Below the pieces are notes generated by a model. The model ran no database searches. It saw only the letters and a list, made by a program, of their open reading frames with translations, and was not told where the DNA came from. Below, piece after piece: positions 43,207 through 52,207 of a stretch of DNA of 64,000 bases (position 1 is its first letter; each line of letters opens with the position of its first letter). A program made the position numbers and the translations under genes. The stretch is from Neobacillus mesonae (GTDB taxonomy: Bacteria > Bacillota > Bacilli > Paenibacillales > Paenibacillaceae): assembly GCA_023715865.1 (NCBI GenBank), contig JAMBOW010000001.1, positions 372,001 through 436,000 of the forward strand, given 5' to 3'.

Positions 43207-43920
43207 ATGCGAGCACGAATCAAGAACAAACGAATCCGGAGTGCAATCTTGCTGGTTTTAATTTCAATCGCCTTGTTCTTTGCCGTTGTCTATCTTAATG
43301 AAAGAGCAGGCGGATTTGCAGACTGGCGCATGGCAAAGGCGCTAGGAATTAACGACGGTATTATCCGAATTCCGTTAGCGCAAACTCCTGAGGAGGCTGT
43401 GGAACTGTTTAGAGGAGATTCATCATCATCAGTACATCATTTCATTCATCAAGAACCTGTTGATGGTGGCATGCTAGTATTTCAAAAAAGATACAAGCAG
43501 GAGATTACAAGCAATCTTCAGGTAGAGTATGTGCGAAAAGCATGGCTCGGTTGGAAATGGGTTTGGGGTGGCGGATACTCTATCGGAGAAGGAACACGCT
43601 ATGATACGGCAGTAACTTATATGAGCATGCCGAAGGTAAAAAACCTTTCCACACCATTTCCTATGGTATTTGGAGAGATTATAGATCCTGCAGTTAAAGG
43701 AGTAACCATTAATCTAAATGGAAACGGAGAATATGAAGCGAAGTTGGTTGAGGTGGATCAACAAACGATGATCTGGTTTGTGATTCTGCCTTCGACAACA
43801 AGTACTCCTTATGAGATTAAAGGATTTAATGAGGTAGGGGATATTATTTTAAATAAAATGATAACAGATCCTACAGATAGTAACCGTATAGAGCTAAATG
43901 CTAGTAAGGACCAACCATAA
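43207..43920 (+). CDS. Membrane-anchored hypothetical protein
   Basis: The 237-residue protein has one N-terminal span (about 12-29) after a basic N-terminus RARIKNKRIR, then an extracytoplasmic domain rich in Trp and Gly around residues 115-135 (WLGWKWVWGGGYSIG). It has no lipobox. The ribosome binding site is weak (AGGTGG). No family was recognised. It stands alone after the decayed gene. Confidence 0.65.
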   Translation: MRARIKNKRIRSAILLVLISIALFFAVVYLNERAGGFADWRMAKALGINDGIIRIPLAQTPEEAVELFRGDSSSSVHHFIHQEPVDGGMLVFQKRYKQEITSNLQVEYVRKAWLGWKWVWGGGYSIGEGTRYDTAVTYMSMPKVKNLSTPFPMVFGEIIDPAVKGVTINLNGNGEYEAKLVEVDQQTMIWFVILPSTTSTPYEIKGFNEVGDIILNKMITDPTDSNRIELNASKDQP

Positions 43921-44048
43921 TGAATATATGAAAAAGTGATTATATTTAGTGCGAATTTAGAAAGTGGACCAAATAAAAAGTTAAGTAATGGCCCTTCTTT
44001 TTGTAAGGATTTTACTATATTTTAAATGAAAAAGAAGGGGGAGCACAT

Positions 44049-44447
44049 ATGAATATTTTATACAAAATAAATACACCGCTTAGTTCAGAAGAGGTTTCTC
44101 ATGTCTTTAAGAGTTCGGGAATTAAAAGGCCGGCGGATGATCTTGATCGAATTCAAAAAATGATTGATCATGCCAGTGTTACGGTTACTGCGTGGGATGG
44201 AGACCAGTTAGCAGGGATAGCGAGAGCGATCACGGATTTCTCCTATTGCTGTTATTTATCCGACTTAGCCGTAAGTAAAGAATATCAAAAAAAGGGCATT
44301 GGAACAGAGCTTGTAAATCATTTAAGAGAACATCTAGGAGAAGAAGTCTCCTTGCTGCTTCTCTCGGCTCCAACAGCGATGGAATATTATCCGCGAATTG
44401 GTTTTGAGAAGACGGAGAAAGCATTCTTGATACCGCGAGGGTTGTAA
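44049..44447 (+). CDS. GNAT family N-acetyltransferase
   Basis: The 132-residue single-domain acetyltransferase has acetyl-CoA motif YQKKGIGTELVNHLREHLG preceded by YLSDLAVSKE and followed by a C-terminal YYPRIGFEKTEKAFLI. It is a YhbS/ElaA-like small GNAT with unknown substrate. AGAAGGGGGAG lies before ATG 44049. Confidence 0.88.
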   Translation: MNILYKINTPLSSEEVSHVFKSSGIKRPADDLDRIQKMIDHASVTVTAWDGDQLAGIARAITDFSYCCYLSDLAVSKEYQKKGIGTELVNHLREHLGEEVSLLLLSAPTAMEYYPRIGFEKTEKAFLIPRGL

Positions 44448-44576
44448 ATATGAGGATTGTAAAATTATAGGGGTTCGATCAAAATGATCTACTGACCAAT
44501 TAAGAGATTCTGCTTGGCGAAGGGATATGTTACGTTGAACAGGACAGAGTTCAGCGTGAGGGAGAGAGGCTCTTGC

Positions 44577-45131
44577 TTACAGCTTCTCTCCAGCTTCCTG
44601 CATAAGCTTGTATATTTGACGGGTTGTGTTAACGTTTCGGATCGTCATATGCTGATATATCGTTGTCCCAATAAGCTTGTTCATTCCACTTTTAGTAACA
44701 TTCTCCTTGGCAACGGAATATAAAATTGCCCCTGGAGTGTATAGTAATGTACCAATTCCAGGCTTAAGCGGCAGCTTGTCCAGGATAGAGTCATGATTAA
44801 TCTCGTCCCACAGAAACATTACATCACTTTTGGCCAGGGCATCGTTTGTCCAAGAATCCGGCAGTACTTCAACGACGGTCTGCATTTCTTCAAGACTTCT
44901 TACGACAACCCTGATCGGTAAGGCGAAGTCCTCAACAATGGCCTGTTCTAGAATCTGAGCTATTTCGGTGTTGAAATTCTCCTTGGGATGAGCAAATATA
45001 ATATTCCCCGAGTTTATGTAAGTCACCACATTCAGCATGCCAACTCTTTCAAACGATTCCTTTAGCAGTTTCATATTGATTTTGTTCTTCCCGCCTACGT
45101 TAATTCCTCGAAGCAAAGCAACATATATCAT
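44577..45131 (-). CDS. DUF1697-domain protein
   Basis: The 184-residue protein has the DUF1697 signature at the N-terminus: YVALLRGINVGGKNKINM, followed by VVTYINSGNIIFAHP and VVVRSLEEMQTVV. The function of the family is unknown. It is cytoplasmic. It starts at ATG 45131. Confidence 0.88.
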   Translation of the reverse strand: MIYVALLRGINVGGKNKINMKLLKESFERVGMLNVVTYINSGNIIFAHPKENFNTEIAQILEQAIVEDFALPIRVVVRSLEEMQTVVEVLPDSWTNDALAKSDVMFLWDEINHDSILDKLPLKPGIGTLLYTPGAILYSVAKENVTKSGMNKLIGTTIYQHMTIRNVNTTRQIYKLMQEAGEKL

Positions 45132-45398
45132 AAATGTACCTCCGTTTCATTTTATATACCCTTATCAGTAGGTTAACATAATACTGAATATGTAAGAACG
45201 AAATATTATGGCATGTTAATTTGCATTATATGGTTTGATTATACTCCTTTCGGAAAGATTCAGCATTCATTAATGATAATGTATATAACATTCAACTATG
45301 TACTGTGTTCTACCAGGATTCCATCCCGGGGCTTGGCGAACTGGAAGGCTGGGAGAAATCTCCGAAGATATAATCCACGTAATAGATGATTTTAAATC
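45132..45398. other. Gene-free stretch ahead of an orphan terminator
   Basis: I see no supported gene. A short open stretch on the plus strand, VFYQDSIPGLGELEGWEKSP in sequence, ends at TAA about 45372 without start or ribosome binding site and may be a remnant. The stretch is followed by a strong terminator, so something is transcribed here or was once. Confidence 0.3.
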
Positions 45399-45430
45399 AG
45401 GCACTGCCGCGTATGCGGTGGTGCTTTTTT
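45399..45430 (+). terminator. Strong terminator with no recognised upstream gene
   Basis: A 12-bp stem (45399-45410 with 45415-45426, including G-U pairs, loop GTAT) is followed by a run of T residues. The nearest gene upstream is on the other strand. Confidence 0.8.
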
Positions 45431-45521
45431 ACGGTTATTCGCTGCTAACAGCACATATTTCTGATGGGTAGCGCACAGCATTTGTTCAGCCGTAAAGGTG
45501 TTTTCATCCATTTTATGGAAT

Positions 45522-45558
45522 AAACAGCGTATCTGTTTTTATCTGCAGCTGTTTTTTT
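45522..45558 (+). terminator. Overlapping terminator-like hairpins in the leader of the second YesS-like gene
   Basis: AAACAG (45522-45527) can pair with CTGTTT (45533-45538), followed by T-rich sequence. Alternatively AAACAGC pairs with GCTGTTT (45548-45554) followed by TTTT. The two pairings exclude each other and lie 34 nt before the start codon, so this may be an attenuator rather than the end of a gene. Confidence 0.5.
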
Positions 45559-45591
45559 GTTAATTTATTGGAAAAGGGAGGATGAAAAAAG

Positions 45592-47892
45592 ATGCCGACT
45601 TACCTTGTGCAGCTTTTGCGCTACAGCGTTTTACTTGGCCTCATTCCCGTTCTGGCAATGGGACTGATATCTTACTATATCGCAGCGGACGATATAGAAG
45701 AAAAAGTGAAAGCAAGCAATACGCAGCTGCTTCGGCAAAACCAGCAGCAGGTAGATTACATGCTGAAAGGCTTGGAGCGATCTACTCTTCAGCTAGCGAA
45801 ATCTCCTCTTATTAAACAGGCTTTGGAAGTAAACTGGACAGCAGATCATTTTCAAGAGATTAGAGAGTTGTCCTTAGCCTTAACCCATTTACAAACCTCA
45901 GTTATGACTTCTGAAGCTTATTTCATCAATTTTGAGCAGGAGTGGATTGCTGGAATGGACAGGTTTCAGGATCTCAGTCAGTTCAAGGACGAAGCTGTGA
46001 TCAAGAAGTATGCCTCTCATTCCAGCAGCTTGTTTGTAGATACTGCTGGCAGTGATCCATACTTAACGATGGTTCAGAAGGTCCCTCTTTTTCCTGTGAA
46101 TGCGAATCCCAAAGGGCTAATCGTCGTTAAAATTCTAAAAAAAGAAATAACAGAACGTTTATCTAGACCTTCTGAGCTTGGATATCAATACATTATGGAT
46201 CATCAAGGAAATGTAATTTTGGGATCCATTCCAAAAGAATCAGAAGAAGAGCTTTACTCCAAAGTAAACGCAGACGTACTGAACAGAATGGTGATGGATC
46301 AAAGGCAAGTAGAAACTTATTCCTTTCGCACCCAAATGGGTAGCCAGAAATATACCGTGAATTACCTTGATCCATCTTCCTACGGTTGGACCTATGTTTC
46401 AATCGCTTCTGTGGAAGCACTAACTCGGCAAACGCAAAGCATTGCTTGGATTATGGGAGGCATATGCACGGCTATTTTTGTATTCTTTATTGTTACCGCT
46501 TACATTTGGGGTCGCCGTATGTATCGGCCTATACATCGCCTAGTGGAATATTCCAGGCAGTCAGAGCAAAGCACAGATAGATTGGCTGACCATGTAAAAG
46601 TAAATGAGCTTCGATTCATTGAGGATAGCCTTCGCAGATTATCGATATCCCGATCAGAGCTCCAGCAGCAGCTGTCCAGTCATATGGATCATATGAGTGA
46701 ATCGCTAATGTTAATGCTTTTATCTGGAAGAATACAGAGCGAGGATTTCCTAAAGCGATCAGCAAGATGCGGGTTCCCAAAAGAATGGAGATCGCTGTCT
46801 GTCATGACGATCGAGATGGATGCTCTTCATCTGAGTAAATATGATGAGCACGACCGAGAAATCCTTCTATATGCCATAAATAACATGGTAACTGAAATCG
46901 TGAGGCCAGAGTCTAGATTTGCACCTGTCATTCTTGATCACCTTCAAGTGACGCTGCTTACCGATTCCCTATCCGATGATGAAGCAGCAGGTGATACTTT
47001 TGAAATGACTGCCGCAAGGATTAAAGTTCAAATTGAACAGTACCTGCAACTGCAAATCAGTATTGGTTTAAGCAGACCGTTTAGAGATCTATCTGACTCC
47101 GGACAAGCATACGGAGAGGCTACTGCCGCTCTTAGACAAAGAATTGTACTGGGTGCCGGACGAATCGTTCGTTTCACAGCAGCTGAATCTACGAAGCTGG
47201 ATCGAAGGGCACCGTACGTCAAGCTTAGGGAAATCGAAGAACGTATGATGTACTTGTTCAAAAATAGAGACAATGAAAAGCTCATGGAAGTCCTAGAGAA
47301 CTATTTGGACGAAATTACAGGCAATAATGTCTTTCAAAGGGATTACTACATTCTTTTGCTTAACCTGGTGATGAGAACAATAGAGGTAACACAGGAGCTG
47401 GACATTCCTCCTATGGATTCATTAATCGGAGAGAAGCTGCTCAAAAAATTACCAAAGCTGAATACAAAGGAGGAAATTAAGTATTGGTTTGAAACACAGC
47501 TGTTTATGCCATTGCTTGCATCAATGAATGAGCAGGCAGAGCGGCAGCAGGTGAGAATCGCAAGTCGCATACTGGATATGATTCATTCCAGATATGATCA
47601 GGACATCACACTTGATTCCTGTGCTGCAGAACTTAATTATCATCCGTTTTACTTAAGCAGAGTATTTAAAAAGGATGTTGGGATGCCGTTCAGCGATTAT
47701 TTAACAACCTATCGAATGAATAAAGCGAAGCTGCTTCTGGAAAGCACAGACATGCTGGTGTCTGACATCGGACATAAGCTGAAATATGCCAACACCAGTG
47801 CATTCATCCGCACATTCCGCAAATCGGCAGGTATGACGCCTGGACAATATCGAGAGCATCATACACAGAACAAATTAAACCTGGAAGAATAA
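45592..47892 (+). CDS. Membrane-anchored AraC-family regulator (YesS-like), second copy
   Basis: The 766-residue regulator has spans at about 8-27 and 284-304, an extracellular sensor region between, and a C-terminal AraC double helix-turn-helix at about 655-755 (ITLDSCAAELNYHPFYLSRV; LVSDIGHKLKYANTSAFIRT). GGGAGG (45576-45581) lies 10 nt before ATG 45592. It has the same architecture as the protein at 8241 but clearly diverged sequence. It precedes a complete LplB-LplC-LplA set and is inferred to activate it on sensing a different oligosaccharide. Confidence 0.88.
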   Translation: MPTYLVQLLRYSVLLGLIPVLAMGLISYYIAADDIEEKVKASNTQLLRQNQQQVDYMLKGLERSTLQLAKSPLIKQALEVNWTADHFQEIRELSLALTHLQTSVMTSEAYFINFEQEWIAGMDRFQDLSQFKDEAVIKKYASHSSSLFVDTAGSDPYLTMVQKVPLFPVNANPKGLIVVKILKKEITERLSRPSELGYQYIMDHQGNVILGSIPKESEEELYSKVNADVLNRMVMDQRQVETYSFRTQMGSQKYTVNYLDPSSYGWTYVSIASVEALTRQTQSIAWIMGGICTAIFVFFIVTAYIWGRRMYRPIHRLVEYSRQSEQSTDRLADHVKVNELRFIEDSLRRLSISRSELQQQLSSHMDHMSESLMLMLLSGRIQSEDFLKRSARCGFPKEWRSLSVMTIEMDALHLSKYDEHDREILLYAINNMVTEIVRPESRFAPVILDHLQVTLLTDSLSDDEAAGDTFEMTAARIKVQIEQYLQLQISIGLSRPFRDLSDSGQAYGEATAALRQRIVLGAGRIVRFTAAESTKLDRRAPYVKLREIEERMMYLFKNRDNEKLMEVLENYLDEITGNNVFQRDYYILLLNLVMRTIEVTQELDIPPMDSLIGEKLLKKLPKLNTKEEIKYWFETQLFMPLLASMNEQAERQQVRIASRILDMIHSRYDQDITLDSCAAELNYHPFYLSRVFKKDVGMPFSDYLTTYRMNKAKLLLESTDMLVSDIGHKLKYANTSAFIRTFRKSAGMTPGQYREHHTQNKLNLEE

Positions 47893-48012
47893 TTATCGCT
47901 AACTCCCTCTATAAACGCTCCATTGCATTATATATTGCATATTTAGAGTTATCTGCGAAGGATAAGTGAATTCTGCCATGTCTTTCTTCGTCAAAAACCA
48001 GGTAGTTATGAA

Positions 48013-49050
48013 GTGATTATTTGCTGGCATCCATGGGCGGTGGATAATGAGGCCATATTCTCAAGCCGAAGGGGGAGGAAGAAGATAAAGATCCGTTCTA
48101 ATGTTGTGGAAGTAAAACCGTCCCATGTCATTAAACAGAGACGCGGATCACTGTCGATTGCGGGACTTGTGAGAGACAAATGGCTTTACGTGATGCTGGT
48201 ACCAGGCGTGCTGTATTTTCTTATCTTCAAGTACGTGCCCATGTACGGTCTAGTCATGGCCTTCCAGGATTTTAAGCCGCATCTCGGCTTTTTCGGAAGT
48301 CCATGGGTGGGACTAAAGCATTTTGAGCGATTATTCAGTGAACCGCAGTTTTTCATACTGTTTCGTAATACGTTTTTGCTGGCGCTCTATAATTTGGTGT
48401 TCTTTTTTCCAGCCCCCATTTTTCTTGCGCTCATGCTCAATGAGATTAGAAGAGAAGGGTTTAAGCGGTTAATTCAGACCTTAATCTATATACCGCACTT
48501 CGTATCGTGGGTAGTTGTCGTGGGGATATGTTATATCCTGCTTACTACTGAAAGCGGTATCATCAATGAGCTGATTTTTCAGCTGACGGGTCAAAGAATT
48601 GCCTTTTTACTGGATGCGGAATGGTTCAGATCTGTGATTATTTCCCAGCAAATATGGAAGGAAGTCGGATGGGGGACCATTATATTTCTTGCAGCGTTAA
48701 CTGGTGTAGATATGCAGCTGTATGAAGCGGCTCGGATTGACGGAGCAGGGCGGTGGCGTCAGGTATGGCATATTACACTCCCTGCGATACGCAGTACTAT
48801 CATTATTTTGCTCATCCTTCGTCTGGGAAGTTTCCTTGATACAGGCTTTGAGCAGATATTTTTAATGCTGGCACCGACGAACCGGGATGTCGGCGAAGTA
48901 TTTGATACCTTCGTATATACAAAAGGGCTTCTTCAAGGTCAATACAGCTACAGCGCAGCAGTAGGTATGTTTAAATCCGTTGTTGCTCTTGTTCTGGTCG
49001 TTTCTGCAAATTGGCTTGCTAAGCGATTTGGCGAGGAAGGCGTTTACTAA
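48013..49050 (+). CDS. Carbohydrate ABC transporter permease, LplB type (start uncertain)
   Basis: This is a six-span permease with N-terminal YVMLVPGVLYFLIFKYVPMYG and EAA motif YEAARIDGAGRWRQVWHITLPAI. The longest frame starts at GTG 48013 (345 aa) with only a weak AGGTAG upstream. A strong GGGGGAGG at 48071-48078 is followed 6 nt later by an in-frame ATA (48085), and the next normal start is GTG 48106. The true start is thus unclear. It pairs with the LplC-type permease that follows 21 nt after the stop. Confidence 0.88.
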   Translation: MIICWHPWAVDNEAIFSSRRGRKKIKIRSNVVEVKPSHVIKQRRGSLSIAGLVRDKWLYVMLVPGVLYFLIFKYVPMYGLVMAFQDFKPHLGFFGSPWVGLKHFERLFSEPQFFILFRNTFLLALYNLVFFFPAPIFLALMLNEIRREGFKRLIQTLIYIPHFVSWVVVVGICYILLTTESGIINELIFQLTGQRIAFLLDAEWFRSVIISQQIWKEVGWGTIIFLAALTGVDMQLYEAARIDGAGRWRQVWHITLPAIRSTIIILLILRLGSFLDTGFEQIFLMLAPTNRDVGEVFDTFVYTKGLLQGQYSYSAAVGMFKSVVALVLVVSANWLAKRFGEEGVY

Positions 49051-49071
49051 GCAGGGAAGGTGGTGCAAACC

Positions 49072-49947
49072 ATGGTTCAGGACAAGACCGCAGCAAGCCG
49101 TTTATTCGATGTCATCAATTATATGTTGCTCGCTCTAGCCGCTCTAGCGGCAGTATTACCTTTTATATACGTCATCGCGGTATCGTTTACAGCTCCACAG
49201 GAAGTAGCTAAAGGGGGATTGATTCTATTCCCTAAAGAATGGTCGCTGTCGGCTTATCGGTATATTTTTTCAACGAATACGTTAGTACGTAGCTTGGGTG
49301 TAACTATTTTTGTGACGATTGTCGGTACTTTGTTTAATCTCGTTTTCACTTGTCTCATGGCGTATCCGCTTTCGAGATCCAGGCTGCAAGGACGAGGGTA
49401 CATTATGCTGGCCGTGCTTTTTACGATGCTTTTCAGCGGCGGGATGATTCCGACTTATTTTGTCGTACAGAACCTGCATCTGACCAATTCACTCTGGTCG
49501 CTCATCATTCCGAGTGCGATCAGCGCGTTCAACCTGATTGTATTAAAAAACTTCTTTCAACAGATTCCAAGCGAGCTGGAGGATTGCTCCAAAATAGATG
49601 GGTGCACGGACATGGGCGTCTTCTTTCGCATCGTACTGCCGTTGTCTGGTCCTGCCATCGCGACATTTGCCTTATTCTATGCGGTTGATCACTGGAACAC
49701 TTTCTTTAGTGCGGTCCTCTATATTAACGATAATACGAAATGGCCGATCCAGGTGTATTTACGTGAAATCGTTATTCTTGCGCAGAGCAGTGTTGGTGAC
49801 TCAACTGCCTTCGAAGATATGGACATTCAGCCGCTGACGATTCGAATGGCCGTGGTCGTATTTGCGACGCTTCCAATCCTTATTGTCTATCCGTTCCTTC
49901 AGAAGCATTTTGTTAAAGGCGTGATGCTCGGTTCTGTGAAGGGTTGA
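49072..49947 (+). CDS. Carbohydrate ABC transporter permease, LplC type
   Basis: The 291-residue permease has six spans and EAA motif LEDCSKIDGCTDMGVFFRIVLPLSGP, and ends QKHFVKGVMLGSVKG, very like the end of the permease at 10549. ATG 49072 is preferred: AAGGTGG lies 8 nt upstream, and GTG 49060 overlaps that site. It is in operon with the LplB-type permease before it and the binding lipoprotein after it. There is no ATPase nearby, as usual for MsmX-dependent systems. Confidence 0.92.
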   Translation: MVQDKTAASRLFDVINYMLLALAALAAVLPFIYVIAVSFTAPQEVAKGGLILFPKEWSLSAYRYIFSTNTLVRSLGVTIFVTIVGTLFNLVFTCLMAYPLSRSRLQGRGYIMLAVLFTMLFSGGMIPTYFVVQNLHLTNSLWSLIIPSAISAFNLIVLKNFFQQIPSELEDCSKIDGCTDMGVFFRIVLPLSGPAIATFALFYAVDHWNTFFSAVLYINDNTKWPIQVYLREIVILAQSSVGDSTAFEDMDIQPLTIRMAVVVFATLPILIVYPFLQKHFVKGVMLGSVKG

Positions 49948-49999
49948 GGGACTGAAGTATAGCTTGATCATTTCATTTAACAAGGGAGAGGATTCTTTG

Positions 50000-51490
50000 A
50001 TGAACGTAAAACGCCTGCTTTCAGCAACCTGTGCTGTATCACTTACCACCGTATTGCTTGCAGGATGCGGCAGCTCAAGTAGCAGCACCGCAGCCGTAGA
50101 CGGAAATGGACCGTTTCCAATAAGTATGGCGATTGTCCAGGTCGGTGAAATCCCAGAGAGTGGAGGGGTAGAGAAAGCCATTGAGGAATATACGAATACA
50201 GATTTGAGCATTCAATGGGTTCCCTCATCTGCTTATGACGAAAAAATCAGTGTCATGATTGCTTCGAATGAAATGCCGATGATTATGAAGCTGAATTATG
50301 TGCCGATTGTTATCAGTGCGCTGCAGTCAGGGCTGTTCTGGGAGCTTGGGCCTTATATCGATGATTATCCGAACCTGAAAGCTCAAGATGCAAACCATTA
50401 TTCGAACATTTCTGTCGACGGCAAAATCTATGGGATACCGCTATTCCGTGATATGGGACGTGCTTCTTATAATTATCGGAGTGATTGGCTGGAGACACTT
50501 GGCATGGAGCTGCCGCAAAATCTGGATGACTGGTATGAGCTGCAAAAAGCAATGGTACAGAATGATCCGGATGGCAACGGAAAGGATGACACCTACGGAT
50601 TTGTACTGGACAAAGGGTACAATACCGGCCATTCCGCACTAACGACTCGGCTTGCTGTCAGCATCGGGGGAGTGAATAAATGGGGACTAGTGGATGGGCG
50701 TGTTACTCCAGAATTTATGACTCAAGAGTATGCCGATGTGCTCAATATGTTTAGACAAATGTATGCCGAACATCTCATTAATCAGGATTTTGCCGTAATG
50801 GATGGTACAGAATCAGGAAAGCTCTTTGACTCGGGCAGAGTAGGGCTCGGCAATGCCGTTGCTCAGGCTTTGAAAAGCCAATATGAACGGCTCACCGCAA
50901 CCGATCCAAGCTATGTAGTTGATAATGCAGCATGGACTGGACCTGAAGGAATCAGACTCGCAGGCGAGCCTGGACATAACGGATTTTTGGCAATTCCTAA
51001 GCAATCTGTGAAATCAGAGGAAGAGCTGAAACGAGTGCTTGAATTTATGAATGGACTCCTCGATGAGTCGGCATCTACCTTGCTGTTGAGAGGAGTGAAG
51101 GACGTCCATTATAAAGAAACAGATGATGGTGGTACTGAATTTATAGATTTTGCGTTATTTCAGCAGCAAGTAAAGCCTTACCGGGACAATTTGCTCAATA
51201 TCGAAGGCTACAATGTAAAACCGCTCAAAGATACGCCTCAAGGAGAAAAAGGGACGGCAATGGCAAAGGAAAATGCCAAATACGTGGTACCCAATGTAAG
51301 CCTGACATTAACTTCGGCTACCTATATGGAAAGAGGAAATGAGCTCGACCTGCTCATCAGCGACGCACAAACAAAGTATATCATGGGACAAATTGATGAG
51401 GCCGGCTGGCAAGCGGAAGTAGACAAATGGCTTAAGGCAGGCGGTTCGCAAGTGATCGAGGAATTTCAAGCCTCGTATGATAAGAAGTAA
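50000..51490 (+). CDS. Extracellular solute-binding lipoprotein (LplA family)
   Basis: The 496-residue lipoprotein has signal MNVKRLLSATCAV with lipobox LLAGC, then a Gly/Ser linker. The DPDGNGKDDTYGF loop is shared with the binding protein at 12738 (DPDGNGAKDTTGF). The start is ATG 50000 with GGGAGAGG 8 nt upstream; the frame open from 49964 lacks a site. It binds an unknown oligosaccharide for the two permeases before it. A perfect terminator follows. Confidence 0.92.
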   Translation: MNVKRLLSATCAVSLTTVLLAGCGSSSSSTAAVDGNGPFPISMAIVQVGEIPESGGVEKAIEEYTNTDLSIQWVPSSAYDEKISVMIASNEMPMIMKLNYVPIVISALQSGLFWELGPYIDDYPNLKAQDANHYSNISVDGKIYGIPLFRDMGRASYNYRSDWLETLGMELPQNLDDWYELQKAMVQNDPDGNGKDDTYGFVLDKGYNTGHSALTTRLAVSIGGVNKWGLVDGRVTPEFMTQEYADVLNMFRQMYAEHLINQDFAVMDGTESGKLFDSGRVGLGNAVAQALKSQYERLTATDPSYVVDNAAWTGPEGIRLAGEPGHNGFLAIPKQSVKSEEELKRVLEFMNGLLDESASTLLLRGVKDVHYKETDDGGTEFIDFALFQQQVKPYRDNLLNIEGYNVKPLKDTPQGEKGTAMAKENAKYVVPNVSLTLTSATYMERGNELDLLISDAQTKYIMGQIDEAGWQAEVDKWLKAGGSQVIEEFQASYDKK

Positions 51491-51497
51491 TTTGAGA

Positions 51498-51530
51498 AGA
51501 GACTGCTGATATCAGCAGTCTCTTTTTTTA
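51498..51530 (+). terminator. Rho-independent terminator of the second transporter operon
   Basis: A perfect 11-bp stem AGAGACTGCTG/CAGCAGTCTCT (51498-51508 with 51513-51523) is followed by a T-run. Confidence 0.95.
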
Positions 51531-51651
51531 ATTGACGTTACTTTTTCGTCTTTATAGCGTTTATATATAAGAGGGCGTGCTGCTTGAAAAGGAAGATTGC
51601 CAAGAAGTGGTATGCAGAACTCTAAAATGACACCAAGAGGAATGATGACAG

Positions 51652-52092
51652 ATGAAACTAGTTGAGCTTTATACTTCAGAGATGAATGTGGATACGATCC
51701 TATTTTCGATATTCTTTGTTTTTTATGCGATGACGAGTGCTTTATTGATAAAAGGTCTAATCAAACTGTCCAAGCAGTACATTAGCAGGCTGCGTTTTAT
51801 GACTGGTTTAATTGTGTTATATGCCGGAGGAGCAGCAGGCTTTGAAATTGTTATGAAGTATCTGCCTTTGATTGGACCAGATGTTTCGGGTCCCGGCGCT
51901 GGATTTCTGCTCATATTTATGGGGATTGCTGCATTTATTACCGTTGTGTTTACTTTTATTGAAAAATTCATTTTTCAATTCAAACAAATTCTAAACCCGA
52001 CCATGCTATTTATCGCAGCACAGCCGATCCTTTGTATGCTGTTTATATTTATTATTACATTACTTTCGAAGCTTCAAATCGTTGGATTTTAA
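51652..52092 (+). CDS. Four-span membrane protein of unknown function
   Basis: The 146-residue protein has hydrophobic helices at about 16-36, 48-68, 82-104 and 120-142. GAGGAATG lies upstream of ATG 51652. Only short polar loops connect the helices. No family was recognised and no operon partner is clear. Confidence 0.6.
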   Translation: MKLVELYTSEMNVDTILFSIFFVFYAMTSALLIKGLIKLSKQYISRLRFMTGLIVLYAGGAAGFEIVMKYLPLIGPDVSGPGAGFLLIFMGIAAFITVVFTFIEKFIFQFKQILNPTMLFIAAQPILCMLFIFIITLLSKLQIVGF

Positions 52093-52207
52093 ATGAATTA
52101 ACTGTTTAAACGATCCCGTTATTTTGTATCAACAAAATAGCGGATTTTTCTATTCAGCTATGGTATCTTTGGACTGGAATAAAAAGACATAAAGATAAGG
52201 TGGTCTT

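Noticed and set aside
47893..48012. TTGCATTATATATTGCAT-like element as an operator before the second LplB gene
   Set aside because: It is only approximately palindromic and could be plain AT-rich sequence; not strong enough to list.
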